DNA of 64,000 nt from Acanthochlamys bracteata (GCA_019914995.1 CM034138.1:1798001-1862000), one strand, 5' to 3'; shown: positions 23,883 through 36,917, counted from the stretch's first letter. A program made the numbers and translations. Notes: generated by a model not told the origin, from the sequence alone.

Positions 23883-24587
23883 ATGGGAAAGAAAGAGCTT
23901 CAGAGATCTCTAGGCATCTACTTGTCCAAACTCAAGAAGCCAACCATCCAACTTCTGCACGCCAACTCACCGAACAACTCCGGCGGTGGCGGAGCGATGA
24001 CAAGCCGCTTACTCTCAGCATGCAAGTATCCGAGAACTCCGTCCCTCGCTCGTGACACCGTCGTAGTCCCCAACCACGCTGCTACTCTCTCTGACATTGA
24101 TAAATTCCTTCAAGAAAATTTTGCTACTTTATATAAAGCCTCTGTTGGCTCAGAACCATCTCCAGCTGAGTCTCCGAGGTTTGCCGATCCTCCTTCTGAT
24201 GCCGTGAAGCCATCCTCGCGTTTCTTCGTCTCACCTGGCACCACAAACTCGTTACTCGAAGAAGCAAGACTCAGCAGCGCAGTAGCGTTATCTTCGCCAT
24301 CACGGGAACCGTCTGAAGTTTCCGTCGACATCCCCGGTGGGGGAATCGCAGTCACAACGTTCTCGAAAGATCCGTACGATGACTTTCTACGGTCGATGCA
24401 AGACATGGTTGAGGCAAGACACAACGGTCAACCATTAGATTGGGACTTCATGGAGGAGCTGCTCTTCTCCTACCTTGAGCTCAATGATCGCAGCGTACAC
24501 AAGTATATACTCAAAGCGTTCACAGACCTCGTCGCAAGCTTTCGTCGAAGACGGCGTCGTCTGCCGGCGGTGAAGGTACAGAGGTGA
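23883..24587 (+). CDS. OVATE family protein (OFP14-like), intronless, 234 aa
   Basis: Plant-specific transcriptional co-regulator of organ shape; OVATE proteins bind TALE homeodomain and TRM proteins. The OVATE domain is at about residues 160-219: FSKDPYDDFLRSMQDMVEA, then LDWDFMEELLFSYLELND, then HKYILKAFTDLVAS. The N-terminus MGKKELQRSLGIYLSKLKKP and the motif ATLSDIDKFLQENFATLY point to the OFP14 subgroup as I remember it. The tail is very basic (FRRRRRRLP). Single-exon structure and length are normal for the family. The subgroup is less certain than the family. Confidence 0.93.
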   Translation: MGKKELQRSLGIYLSKLKKPTIQLLHANSPNNSGGGGAMTSRLLSACKYPRTPSLARDTVVVPNHAATLSDIDKFLQENFATLYKASVGSEPSPAESPRFADPPSDAVKPSSRFFVSPGTTNSLLEEARLSSAVALSSPSREPSEVSVDIPGGGIAVTTFSKDPYDDFLRSMQDMVEARHNGQPLDWDFMEELLFSYLELNDRSVHKYILKAFTDLVASFRRRRRRLPAVKVQR

Positions 24588-26549
24588 ATCAATGGTGAGA
24601 AGACAGAGGAGTGACTTTGGGTTAAAATTTTTCGGTGGTTAGCTGATTGATTGATTTGTTGAAAAAATTGATTGTTAAATTTCATGCAACGATCTTAAAA
24701 GACGCCGCAAGGAATGGTCGTGGTCTGAAATGATTTGACTACCGATAGATTTGGGTAAAAGCAAATTTTGTTTTTGTTAAAACTTAAAAGCCTGGATTCG
24801 GTTGTGTCTTGAAAGAGCATAAAAGCCTGTATTGAGACAACACTGATCAGCCCAATCTGTTCTGTGTGGGCCAAGTCTCACCCGTTATAGGGACCCCAGA
24901 AGTACTGTGCTTATCCTTGATAGAGATTTTGCTGTTAAAAGACACCGCAATGTAAATTACGCAAATAATATTCTTGTTAAGGTTACTATATTGATCAAAG
25001 TAAGTTTTTTGTAGACTAGAATGAGCACTACCTTTCAGTTGTGTGTATAAGAATCTTCAGAAAAAGTTTGTACATTGTTTCTAACACATGCTGTGAAGAA
25101 TTATGTTCTCTGGCGTTAAATAACCTTTATAAGTACAGAAGCAATCCTTTTGCTCGAGCTAGTAGGTTAAAGTGCTCGTTTTAGATACTTCTCTCATTAA
25201 GCACTCTAAATAATATTTTAAAAATTGTTTTAGACTCACTATTCAGTTTAATTTTTTAGAGAGTGAACTTTCTGAAAGGTGGTATTTTGAAAAACAAATT
25301 ATAAAAATAAAATTGTTATAGAATAGTTTATAAAGTTATGCAGAAGTGATTTTTTGGTAATGGGTGAAAAAACACACCACAAAGACTGTATGGCAACATT
25401 TAACTTATTTAACAGGAATCGTTATTAACAAACAAAAATGTTTGAGCTGGTAGTTGAAATCACAACCAGCAATATCCAAACAAGCTTTTTTCAAGCAGTT
25501 GGTCTCGAGTGGCTGTTGCTAGACCAACTTGGATGTCATTTGGCAGTATTTATCACTTCTTATCACCATTTTATTTAAATTTTTAGTTTTTCAATTGAAT
25601 TTGAAAGCTTCTTTTTGAAAAACTCCGAACTAAATTTAATTTTAAAATTGTTTTTACTTTTAAGCACTCCTAAACGTTCCGCTGGTGTACGCCGGTGTAT
25701 CAAGGAAATTTAATTTTTTAAGAGTGTCATCTGAGATTTAGGATAGCTTAAAAAATAAGCTTTAAAAAAAAAGAAGAAATTTTTGAAATTTATATATCTG
25801 TATTTTGAGCTGCTGTTTTAAGAGTATCGAGTATGTACACTAAGAAGCCCTAACTGGGCAAATAGTTGAAAGGATATTTCTGAATCCAGCAACATTTATT
25901 AACAATGATTACATGGTTAGCTCATCGCAAGGTTTCTTTATTTGGAAGTATATATTAAGAAATTAAAAAAATATGAAGATTTTTTTGAAATAAAAGATAA
26001 TATCATGAACACTGCCAAATATCTCATATATATTATTGTGACAATTATAACTCAAACAGGAGTATTAGGACGAGAGTAGAAGTGAAGATTGCAAATCATA
26101 ACTCAAACAGGAGCAGTAAATGTAGTGGTGTAATAGTCGCATGAGAAATAATTGTAGATGTAGAAACATTCTTGTATGTGTAAAATGTATGCAAGCAGTT
26201 TCTGCGTGAAGTAGTCTTGCATTAATCACCATAGTTTAAAGTAACGAAAATGCCCGTTTCCTGAACGATCTTACCTGGGCTTTGCTTATAAAATTTTTGA
26301 AAAACAATTTTTTTATAAAAAATGTGAAATATAAACTTATATGTTTTTATAAGAATTATAGATTTTAATGTATAATTATCATATTTTAATTTTTTTTTGT
26401 AAAATATTAAAATATTTAAAATAAAATGTGTAGCTTTAAACTATACCAATAAACCCTTCAAATTAATTCAAGCGCAAGTTTTTACTTTAAATTCGGTCTC
26501 GTACGTTTAACTTCTGGTTGGCTGGATAACTAACAGCATTTGTGCACTG
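24588..26549. other. Intergenic DNA, no gene recognised
   Basis: About 2 kb downstream of the OVATE gene, increasingly A+T-rich. It holds no convincing frame. The block at about 25560-25690 ends in GCACTCCTAAACGTTCCG, like the ends of the A+T-rich dispersed repeats. Confidence 0.5.
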
Positions 26550-26557
26550 ACTGCACT

Positions 26558-27100
26558 TAGAGATGGCAAATTTCGATCCGATCTAAAAATTCGATCCGAA
26601 ATCGATCCAAAACAACCGAATTCGGTTCAACACTTAGTTGGATTCGGATCGATTTTGGATCGATCCGAAAATAATCCGAAATTTTAAACGGATTCGGATC
26701 GGATTCGAGTTGATCCGAAATTGACTCATTTAACTATTTATATTACTTAATAATTAAAAAATAATAGCAAAATATTTGAATTTAATTTGTATATATATTT
26801 TAATTTAACTAATTTTTATTTAATTTATAAAATTTATCAAAATTAATATTTTTTTATAAATATATCATAATTAATAATTATATATATTATTATTAAAAAT
26901 TAATATTTATTATTTTTATTTTAATAATTTTAATTATTAAACGGATCGATCCAAATTTGATCCGATTATAAATAGGTTGGATTAGGATTGATAATTTTGA
27001 CCCATATAAATAAATAGGTCAGATTAAAATTAAATAATTTTAATCCAGTTATTATATGAATCGATCTGAAGCTGATCAGGAATCCGAATTGCCACCCCTA
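26558..27100 (+). mobile_element. hAT-type MITE with perfect 8-bp target-site duplication
   Basis: A 543-bp element begins TAGAGATGGCAA and ends TTGCCACCCCTA, terminal inverted repeats of the TAGGGGTGGCAA class. It is flanked on both sides by ACTGCACT (26550-26557 and 27101-27108), an 8-bp duplication as made by hAT transposases. The 5' end is packed with GATCCGAA-like subrepeats; the middle is A+T-rich with no coding capacity. Its 3' end (GATCCGATTATAAATAGG, TTGACCCATATAAAT) matches the end of the element at 41913-42773. Confidence 0.9.
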
Positions 27101-27108
27101 ACTGCACT

Positions 27109-27505
27109 TGAGCCAATAATCTTGGTCATATCTTGCAATTTGATCCACAAAATAATCTGTTCGAAATCTTTTACTATTTCTTAAATTTCTTACAGATAAG
27201 GACCGCGATTTTCGAAATTAAAGATTGGAAGGACTGTAATATCCCAAAAATATAATTTCTGTTGCAGAGCAGTTTTTGGTGGAAGTTACCAACCGCGCGA
27301 CAGTATACCAACCCGAGCAACGGCAGTAATAGGCAAGAGCTCTCCGTCTCTCTTCCTTCGCGTCAGTGAGCCACAACCATCACCACCACGTCTCCGGTTT
27401 TCGTTTCATATCCCCCGAAGTCTTCCCAATTTTCCAATTTTAAGAAATTCAATTCCGATTCTTCTCAATTCCGTCCAAAATCTAGGTTTTTCTTGAGTTG
27501 AGTTC
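27109..27505 (+). promoter_or_regulatory. Upstream region and leader of the trihelix gene
   Basis: About 400 bases between the hAT element and the trihelix ATG. The last 200 bases are C/T-rich, typical of a plant 5' leader. No clear TATA box. Confidence 0.4.
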
Positions 27506-28618
27506 ATGGATGACACCGACGACGATGCTCGCTACCCTCCGAATCCTCGCCGCCATCAATTCTCCTCGTTCCATCACCGTCCTTTCAAATCACGTCCACC
27601 GCAACCCGACTCCGACGACTCTGACGGTGATCTTCCGCCGACAGATGAGGATTCCGTCGAAGATGACAACGATCGACCTCCCGTGAGCAATCGCCGGATA
27701 CCTGATGGCGACGACGGAGGGAATTCTTCTTCAGAGAGCCGTGGTAAGCGAAGGCGGCTTGACAAGCTTGCTCTTGGATTTGAGTTCGCTCCTAGAGGGA
27801 AGGCTTTACCCCCGCGAACATCTGCTGATTGGTCTGAAGATTCAACTTTCGTTCTGCTTGATGCTTGGGGTGATCTATTTGTGCAGAACGGCCGGAAAAG
27901 CTTGCGCTCGGATGAGTGGAGCGAGGTAGCGAAGAAGGTTTCCCAGTCTTCACGGACCCCAAGGTCTGATGCACAGTGCCGCAACCGGGTTGATACGCTG
28001 AAAAAGAAGTACAAGAAGGAGAAGGTGAGGATGGCTGGTACCGTTAATCCGACCTCTGATTGGGTTTACTTTGACAAGATGGATACTTTGATGTCCTCGC
28101 CTCCTCCGCTTATGACGGAGCGGACACCCTCGCTGCAACAGCATCAGCAACAAGTTCCAAGGCTTCCTTGTGGAGTTGATGCTGGTGAGTATGTGTTTGG
28201 GGGGTCGAATGCTCGTGTTAATCGGGCTAATGGGCAGGCTGAGGTGCGGGATAGCCCTGTTGGGTCTATGTCTGATGATGATGATGATGAGTCAGATGGG
28301 CTGCCTCCTGTAGCACTCAAGCATACCAAGGGTGCTGGTGGTTTTGGGTCATCCTCATTCAGATTGCTTGCTGATTCAATTCAGAAATTTGGGGATATTT
28401 ATGAGAAGATGGAGAGTAACAAGAGGCAACAATTGGTGGAACTGGAGAGAATGAGGAAGGAATTCCAGAGGGATCTAGAGGTTCAGAAGCGGCAGATCCT
28501 GGAGAGAGCGCAGGCAGAGATTGCCAGGATTTGTCGGGAAGAAGATGAGGAGGACGACGAGGAAGCTGAAAATGAGAATGCTCAAGGGAATGGTGGTGAA
28601 GAGGTGGATGGCATGTGA
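27506..28618 (+). CDS. Trihelix transcription factor (SIP1/ASIL-like clade), intronless, 370 aa
   Basis: Nuclear DNA-binding protein. The N-terminus is acidic (runs of Asp, 1-70), followed by a nuclear-localisation signal GKRRRLDK (80-87). The trihelix (Myb/SANT-like) domain spans about 107-175: ADWSEDSTFVLLDAWGDLF, LRSDEWSEVAKKVSQ, then CRNRVDTLKKKYKKEKVR, with the expected Trp positions. YFDKMDTLM follows. A long C-terminal helix (about 300-350, rich in Glu, Arg and Gln) is likely a dimerising coiled coil, and the tail is acidic. This layout fits the SIP1 clade, which includes ASIL repressors and ENAP proteins; which paralog is not certain. Confidence 0.93.
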   Translation: MDDTDDDARYPPNPRRHQFSSFHHRPFKSRPPQPDSDDSDGDLPPTDEDSVEDDNDRPPVSNRRIPDGDDGGNSSSESRGKRRRLDKLALGFEFAPRGKALPPRTSADWSEDSTFVLLDAWGDLFVQNGRKSLRSDEWSEVAKKVSQSSRTPRSDAQCRNRVDTLKKKYKKEKVRMAGTVNPTSDWVYFDKMDTLMSSPPPLMTERTPSLQQHQQQVPRLPCGVDAGEYVFGGSNARVNRANGQAEVRDSPVGSMSDDDDDESDGLPPVALKHTKGAGGFGSSSFRLLADSIQKFGDIYEKMESNKRQQLVELERMRKEFQRDLEVQKRQILERAQAEIARICREEDEEDDEEAENENAQGNGGEEVDGM

Positions 28619-31032
28619 TCCGCACAGCAGGAACACATCCTGAGGTTGGTTCACATTCTTTCTTGGCATGTAATTTTTTGTTGAATTGGTTCTTGTTTCT
28701 TGCTTGGTTCCATATCTTGATGACTTGTAGTAGAAGACTGTAGTTAAAGTTGTAGTAAGCTTAGGTGTACTGTACTTGCCCGAAAAGAAGTGGTAGCTGA
28801 TCAACAGAGCTCCTTTGGTGACTCTGAGGTGCTGATAATGAATGCTTTACTGACTGCAAGCTTGTACTACTTTTATGACTATTCAAGATCATTACGTTGA
28901 ATTACGACAGAATTATACTTCATTCTTCAGTAGAAACAATTGATTTTAAAAAGAAACTTGAGAAGAAGTTTAGGGCTTCAGGATTGCCAAAGCAATGTCA
29001 TTGTTTATAAGTATCTGATTGCAGGAAGGACGCATTGTTTAGTGACTACGCAATGTTCTCGTGGCTGAGGTATCAACTAATGAACTACTTTGTGTTCCAA
29101 GTAGTGGCATGTTTACTATTGCAATTTTGAAAATGGGAGCTTTTTAAGAGGAACATTGAAATTATTGATGCAAAATGAAGTCCAACTTTAAGAGATATTA
29201 GATCATTTCAAGCACATGGTGGAATGGACAGTTGGGGCTTAGAATCACAAGGGTTTCCCATCACGTCTTTTGGTAGATAGTGGCTAATGTTTTTTTCTTC
29301 TTGAGGAATTGGCACTTTGGCAGTGCTGTTAACAGTGACCGATATATGTTTACGTTATTGTTTTGGGATTTTCTTAAGATTTTTCTTAAGAAACGTCTTG
29401 CGGACCTCTTTTGTTGTAGATAGCTTTAGGATATAGGTTTGGGTTCATTGCGGTAACATACATCTATTGTGTTATTAGATACCTTGTGTTTGTTTCATGT
29501 ATATAGGGATAGATGAGGGTTTGTTGATTGTTTGCCATTAGCTAGTGCTTGCAGTTGATCTGAAGTTCCAATCTGTGTCTTTCACTGAATGCAAATGGAG
29601 CCAACACTATGTTACAGATATGGGCTAAATTTTTTTTCCCTCATAGATATTGATTCTGAATCTTCTTATTGTCATAATTTAATGAATAATGACTGTAGAA
29701 AGTTGGTTTCATTTTGAAATGGAAGTTAACATTTCGCCATGAATCCAAACAATTTGGTATTACCTTATGTACTTCTCATGTGAATTTTTAACTATCAACT
29801 CCTAGCTAGATTTCTTCTTTTGACTATTAACTCTTCGATTTGTTCTTTGCTTCTCTTTGCATAGCTATTTGGAGGTTATTCACATCTCTGTAAGCTCTCA
29901 TGGCCTCTCTCAAGCAGTCACCTTAGATGTATCTGATTTACTAAATATGTCAACAGGAACCTTGTTTCCTGCCACTTAGGAATGTTCAGCCGGGAGATGC
30001 ACCTGTGTTGACTACTTTATATAATATCGGGAATCTTGCTTGCATGAAACATTGTTTCATGATCGCAGAGTCCCTATCGGTACTAATTTGGAATTTCCCC
30101 TATCAGAAAGCTGGCCACCATATCCGTAGTTTTCTTGCGTCGAATCCATTTTGGGATGCTTAGTAGTTTTTCTGTAGGTTTCATCTGAACTTCGCTTAAT
30201 CACAGACTTCTATCGTCTTCAGTGCAGCGCAAAGGCCTGCTTATTACATGTTTCATGCATAAAGAAGTCGTGTGCTCGTGAATGTGAAGCATTTGTATCT
30301 GGGCTCCTGTCTATTGTCATAAACTTCATTTGGTCTGAATATTATTTTCTGAACCAAGGTTAAGAACTTAAAGAGAAAGGTGTAGCTACGGGGCCTGTAG
30401 GCTTATTAAAATTCCGCACCTGATCTGAGACTATAGATGTACTTAAGAATGTTCCTCTAATAGTAGTTTACTTCATTATCTGGATTCTACTTGTTTGGTG
30501 TGTCAAATGTGGATTTTAACTGGAGACTGAAGGTAAGAGTTAGATGAGTCATAGTATTCTCTTTCACTATTCTGCTCGTGTAGAAATCAATTTTTTTTTT
30601 TTTCTGTTAACACTTAAACAAAGTCATTTCAACACCGCATGTAGCAGTTATCTTATGGATACGTTCTTTGCAGCCATAAGTGAATTTTTGAAACTCACCA
30701 TCTGCCTGTGGCGAAAGCAAGAATAGCTGCTACTTGACTGATCAGGAATTCGTCCTACAGGAATCATATACCTCTAAAGGGCATCAATCTGCAACAGGTG
30801 GAAGGGCAAGCTCAATTTCATATAGCATAATTTAAGAAAGTCTTGCAACTCTACCTAGTCTCTTGTATAACAAATTTAATCATGTACTAACATCAAGGAC
30901 TCGTACGACTATAGAACTTTTATAACATCATGTACGAGTATGATTGATTCTTAGTATTTGGTGGGTACCTATTGTCAAATTGCTGTGGTTCTCTAAGAAA
31001 TAATTAAATGTATTCAGGGGAGAGATTGTGTT
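28619..31032. other. Convergent intergenic region, no gene recognised
   Basis: About 2.4 kb between the trihelix stop and the GNL2 stop, where the two transcripts converge. Composition is moderate rather than A+T-extreme, and only chance-size open frames are present. It should include both 3' untranslated regions. Confidence 0.5.
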
Positions 31033-34000
31033 TCAGATCTCATCAGGGAAGAAATCTTCCTTGACAGAAGGAGCAATCCATTGTATTTGAATGTTGGTGA
31101 TGTCCCAGAGCTCGTCCCCATCTGTTTGCACTAGTATCCCCTTTGCCTTCATCTCCAGGATCATCTTCTTCAGAAGTTCTGGCACCATCTCCTGCAAAGG
31201 CCCCTGGTTCTCGTAACCCAAGTCGGCCTTCATGCATGTATCCATCCTCCGCAACACTCGTAGCCAGAACGTTCTGAAGTCCGGGCTCTGCGACAATGTC
31301 ATCATGAATCTCAGGTAAACCTCCACCAACAAGTCCATGGCTTCCATTAATGTTCCCTCCATGCTCTTCATCTCCCTCTCAGCATTCTCCCGTCGCGAGT
31401 ACTCTACCATCTTCTCATGCAGGTCATCGACCATAGCAAATATTACAAGGCTGAAGCATGCCAGACAGCTAGATGGCGGGAAGTCTAGCTCCTGCGCCGC
31501 TGCTACAAAGCATTTCCGGAGCTCTGCAACTGACTGGTTTCTTATCTCCTCCCGCCGCATTAAGCTCGCCTTTCTCAATGCCTCAGCCAGCTTCAGGAAG
31601 AGATTCGCTGCTAAATTCCCCGGCTTTGCGTTCTCCTCCATGGATGAAACACTCGCGCTGCTGTTGACGCTACCTGGATCAGAGAACCCAGCCTTGTGCC
31701 AGTGCACAAGCCACTTCACTGAACCTGACATCAGCTCAAGTATTCTTGAGCTCGTCTCCACTGGGCTGATCTTGAGCGCGGCGAACCCGAATGCCGCATC
31801 GATGCATGCAGCATAGTTGAATCGGGTTATGTATACACCTTCGGACATGAGCTGTGTCAGTGCCTCAACGCCCTGATCGAAGAACTCTGGGTGCCGACCA
31901 GTGACTGATAAAAGGTGCAGCAGCGTTTTCCAACCGATTACCGTTTGCACACCCGCTGGGAACTCCTTGAGAATCTTCACTGTTGATTCCGCAATGCTCC
32001 CACAGCAGGTGTCAAGTATCTCCTTGTCCGTCTTCCATATTTGGTTGATTGACTTGAAGATGAGCTCCTCCGGGAGCTTGTCCAGCTGGTTAACAGACGA
32101 GAATATCTCGAGAGCGATGCTGAAGAGCGCGACAATTGCCTTCTCCGTGAACGGAGACGGGGAGAAGAGGTGGGACTGGGAAACTATGATTAAGAAATCG
32201 TTAAAATGGGGCCAGAAAGAAGTGAAACGGTGCATGTTCACCGTGGTAATGGTGGCTAGAAGGTCCCAGCAGAAGCCAACAATCTCCTCCTCCTCTACTG
32301 GAGTGCTAAATTTGAGACCCTTTCCAGCAGCCGCAAATATGAGCGCCCGTCCGAGATTCTGCAACGACTCGTCCGGCAGGTTGCAACTGTGACGGAATAT
32401 GCTACCGATCCTGCACTGCTTAATCATCTTCAGATTGTTCTCAAATTCGCTCCCGGTGTTGATCATAGAATCAGCCCCACTATCCAATGACAGAAACTGC
32501 GAGAACCTTCCGATTAGTCCAGAGACCTGTCTGGCGCTGCTGAAGTCCTGGTGGGACGAGGGGAAGATTATGCCTGACTCGGATTTGGCATGTGTGACGT
32601 TTAGGCCATTGTCGGAAGCCTCGGTGGCATTCTCAGGCTCAATCACTGATTGCGGGAGTAGCTTTAGCTTCTTGAGCTTTAACAGGCAATCAACCATGTT
32701 CTTCCATGAACCACGGATCGAGTCTCCAAACTTGTTTGCAATGGTGAACGCTGCAAGGGTGGCCATTCTCGGCTTGAGCTCATTGCTGAATGTGAACAAG
32801 GTCTCCTCTACAGTGGCATAGGGGTTCAACAGAGTAGTGAACTTGCAGAAGCAGGAGAGGAGCTCATCCAAGACGTCCTCCAGACCGTACCGTGCGATCC
32901 TCGCGATGTTGATCAACCCTTCGACGCACTCGTGCAGTATCTCCTCATCGTCGGTGTGCTCAAAGATCGCCGCAAGTACTGCCACCGACGGACCGCATAT
33001 GGCCATAAACGACTCCCTACTGAGCTTGTGCTTGAATTCGCAGATGATGAATGGTTCAACGGCCTTGGATCGCTTGATCAGGTCACTCCAGCGGTTGGAG
33101 TTCAACTCCGTCGATATCCCGGTTTGTCCGAAGATTGTTATGGCGTTAGTGGAGATGGAATGGAAGAGCTCTGAGAGGTATTCCCTCGGGAGATCCATTC
33201 CACCATTGATTGACCTATTGTTTCTGATGAACTCTTCTTCAGTCATCTTCTTCCTCACCTGCGGGTTGTGTTGATCAGTGTTGAGCATTATAAGTGAATA
33301 GCAGAGGATGAAAACGGCATCCTTGCTGACGAAGATCTCCGACGATTGTTGCTCGAAGAATCTCTCCGAAAAGGCTTCAAGAATCCTCTGAATCTTCTGA
33401 GACTCGCCGGGAAGCCGGAAGGTTTCTAGATAAGTCCGAAGTGCAGTGTCGAGAATCACGCCAGAGAAATCAAATGTATCGGTGAATTCCTTGAGCACTT
33501 GGATGTTGAAATCAGCCGGGTCACCCAAGAAATCCCCTATCTTGTTTTTATCGAGTCCTGAAGTGAACCGGAAGAAGTAAGCGTAGCTCTTTGCGTCGGG
33601 TGGATTCGGCACAAGGTGGCTGTAGTTCAAGTAGTCGAGCCCTTTCTTATCGTCACGGTTGTAGTGGTTCGCCGCAATCATGATCTTCTTCTTCTTAAGT
33701 TTCCTAGTTCGGACGAAATCCACCCACGTCTCCTCATGGCTGTCACACTTCTCCGTCCAGAACGGTTTGAACTCCGAGACGTCGATGTTGTATGACTCGC
33801 GGTCCGGCACCTCGTCGACTTCCGTGCTATCAGCGATAGTCCGTATCACTGCAACAAGTCCCTCAAAGGCCTGAACCTGCATCCACGACATCGGTGCAGT
33901 AGCTGGGAACGCCGTCTTGCACAGCAGCTTGCCAACTTCTTCAAATACGTTATAGCGCATTGGGTCGCAATCGTAGTTGACGTACATTTCGACCACAAAC

Positions 34001-35264
34001 GCCGGCTGCCTGCAGAAGCTTACGATCCCTTCGACTGCCACTTCCTGCAGCCGCGGTTCGTTCACTCCGGCGCCAATCCTCAGGAGTACGTAGGTGAAGA
34101 AGGCTTCCAATTGAAGCCTCAAGCTCCTGCAAAAGCATTTGGTCTTCATAATTTTTGCTGGAAATTTAAAATTTTGATAGAGCACTGAAAAGCATTCATT
34201 GTATACCTTTTAAGTGAGTGATAGAGATTGAGGACAGTGCTGCAAATCATGGAGAGGACCAGCGGGCTAGAACGGATGGCGTAGTGGATCAGGTGATGGA
34301 ACAAGTCATCTTGAATCATGCGGAGGAGTACTAGGTGTTTTCCGATTGCGCCACCGCCCAATTCAACGGCAGTGTTGATCAATACTAGTGCGAATAGTTG
34401 GACATCTTCGTCGGAGCTGATAGAGCCTATCCCATCTGGACTATCGACAACTTCTGCTGCACTAAGCAGCGAGCAAAGAAACTGGAATATGTCGACCATG
34501 CACCGGGAGCCGTAGCCACAAGTATCTTCGTCAGCCCGCTCATCGGCGTCACTGATTCCAGTGACCTTGATATCTGGTAGCCGTGTAAAAACTGCTTGCA
34601 CTAGCTCGAGCATCGCGTGCTGTGCGCTCCGCTGAAGAAGATCACCCCTGCTGGCAGACTGCTGCACGACTTGAAAGCAGGTGTTGACGCCGGTGCAGAC
34701 GGCATGGTCGGTAAGGAGAACAGAAGCCCGAGAACGTATAAGTGCGGTGAGCACTTGTAGAATTCGCATCAAGATGGCATCCTCCGAAGCTGCATCCGTT
34801 CGCTCAAGGCGGCAATTGGTAATAGAGAAGACAACATTGTGAACGGCATCGCGAGCGCCAGGCGTGCACTCGTCGAAGATATCTAGGCGAAGGATTTTGA
34901 GGACAGAGGAAAGAGCAACTCCGGTGGCTGCAGCAGGGACGCCGTCGCTCTGAATTACGTCAAGGAAGGGTGAGAGATACGCTGAAGGCTCTAGAGCGCG
35001 CCACTCCGCGTGGGGCTGGAAGATGAGAGATCGGAGAGACTTCAGAGATTGCATAATGTGTGACTGGGCAGCGTCATCTGCGGTAGCCATGGCAATGCCG
35101 CCAACGGGGTCTGCGGACCTTCGCATTACTGCAAGAACAGCGCTGACCTCGGTGTTGAGAATGCATGACAAGCCAGCTTCTTTGAAGAGACGGTCTCGAC
35201 GGCAGAAAGGGTTAGCGGAACTTTTATTGGTCTCCGGTGGTTTTCCGATATCGTCACCGTTCAT
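31033..35264 (-). CDS. GNL2: ARF guanine-nucleotide exchange factor GNL2 (GNOM-like), two exons, 1383 aa
   Basis: Large BIG/GBF-type exchange factor that activates ARF GTPases on Golgi or endosomal membranes. Exons are 34207-35264 and 31033-34126; the 80-base intron (34127-34206) has GT-AG ends and keeps the frame. In order: DCB/HUS region (GLSCILNTEVSAVLAVMRRS, AWL-type helices, FCRQPAFVVEMYVNYDCDP); SEC7 domain around residues 500-690 with TYLETFRLPGESQKI (catalytic glutamate near residue 594) and SLIMLNTDQHNPQVRKKMT; then HDS helices to the end (CMKADLG..., IQIQWIAPSVKEDFFPDEI). Length and many blocks fit GNL2 (about 1375 residues in Arabidopsis) better than GNOM (1451). Arabidopsis GNL2 acts in pollen tubes; that role is inferred here. 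Confidence 0.95.
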
Positions 35265-36843
35265 GGTCGCCGGAACTTGTTTTTACTTTTTGTTTTTTTT
35301 CTCTTAAGGATTCGGTGGACGATTTGGGAATAAGGGAAGCAGAGTATAGGGAGAGATGTTGGCGGAGGAACATGGGGTTGTGCTCCAGGATCGCTAGATT
35401 CATTTCAGGGAAAGGTGGTGGTGAGGAATTGCCTAGCTAGCAAAACTTGCGTTAACCCATTTGAAGAACGAATAATTAAATTATTCACTCGTGTAACGTT
35501 ACTTTCATATATATTATACAAAAATTATAACTTATATCAAATAAATTTAGATAAGCTAAATCAACTCGAATAAATAACTATAATTTGATATATATTAATT
35601 AGATTATTTTTAATATTTTAAATTCTGAATGTATATAAATTTGAATCCGATGAGAAACAAAAATTGTTTGAAAATGCACATGTCGTAGCAAGGTAAGAAC
35701 GGTAAGAGTGTTTAACTAGCGTTAAAATTTTCTGGCGAAAATTTTAAGTCTTTTTTTTATTTATTTTTATTTAAAAACCTATTTGAAAATAAATTTTTTT
35801 AGTAAGAAAAAAGAATTTGTATGGCTAGCATATATGCCCTGAGAAAGAGACTGATATATATTTTTATCATTGAATGAAACACACGGTACCTTCTCGCGCC
35901 TTACCATCTTCTTGGATTTTCTTATTCGGTCTTGTTTTCGAGCCGTAAAAATACTTATCAAATAAATTTTGTAAATAAAAAATATTTTTATTTTATTTTG
36001 ATAAATAAGTTTTATTATTTAAATATAATAAAAAATTATATTTTTATTAAATAAATTTTATAAAATATTAAAAATATAAATTAATAAATTAATTAAAAAA
36101 TTTTAGAATAATATCACAAATAGCTCCTAAGTAGGCTCAAAGCCCAGTTGATACGGGCTCAATTGTTCGTAGGTAAAAGCAATCTACGTACGTGGATTGT
36201 GGTTCTTAAGTTTGGTGTATGTGAAGAGGGCCGAGAGGCAAATAAACGTACCAGATTGGTTGATTATTTCATTTGATATAAAATTGTTTGTCACTTAGGA
36301 AAGTAATTACGGTGGATGATGATCCGAAAATAGTTTGTTCTGCTTATTCGTTTGTTTGAAAAGAAGGCACCATTTCGCATTAGTATAAATATATTTTTTA
36401 ATCTTTCTTTTAAATCTTTCAACTTTTTTATCCTTTTCTTTTAAATTTTGTTTCTTAAAAAATTTAGTATATTTTCTAAATTTTTTTAATATTCAAATAA
36501 CAAATAAATCATATATCATAAAATTACTACATATATAATATTTGAATTTTAATAGAAAATAAATTGCTTTTAAATTTCCTATTAAGATTCTTTCAATCAG
36601 AAGTTTTTATTTTATTAACAAAGTCTGTCCTCGTAAGCAGAAGAATTAAAGATCTACTTAGATACAAAAGTAATAAATAAAATTAAAAAATAATAAAAAT
36701 AATAATTTATTTTTATATTGTTTGAATATATTGCTAACAATAGTAAAGAGTAAAAATATGTTCAAAAATGAAGAACAAATTTACGTCTGCTCAAAGCATA
36801 CTTACCTTGTTACGAAGAACAACAACAAAACATAAACTGAGAC
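35265..36843. other. GNL2 upstream region, A+T-rich
   Basis: About 1.6 kb upstream of the minus-strand GNL2 gene. The first 170 bases are the likely leader; beyond about 35450 it is A+T-rich with no recognisable gene. Confidence 0.5.
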
Positions 36844-36917
36844 CGACCACAGTGGGAGTCGAACCCACGACCTTTTGATCCGAAGTCAAACGCGCTAATC
36901 CACTGCGCTATGCGGTC
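36844..36917 (-). tRNA. tRNA-Arg (anticodon UCG)
   Basis: On the minus strand a 74-base cloverleaf starts GACCGCATAGCGCAG. The acceptor stem GACCGCA pairs with TGTGGTC (one G-T pair) and G is the discriminator base. The D arm (GCGCAGTGGATTAGCGC), the anticodon arm TTTGA-CTTCGGA-TCAAA with anticodon TCG at loop positions 34-36, and the T arm with GTTCGACTC are all intact. It reads CGA codons. There is no intron. A TTTT tract 14-17 bases past the 3' end is a plausible RNA polymerase III terminator. Confidence 0.97.

Noticed and set aside
31043-34138. Long open frames opposite or out of frame with GNL2 (up to 163 codons)
   Set aside because: They follow the codon bias of GNL2 and have no protein resemblance or gene signals.
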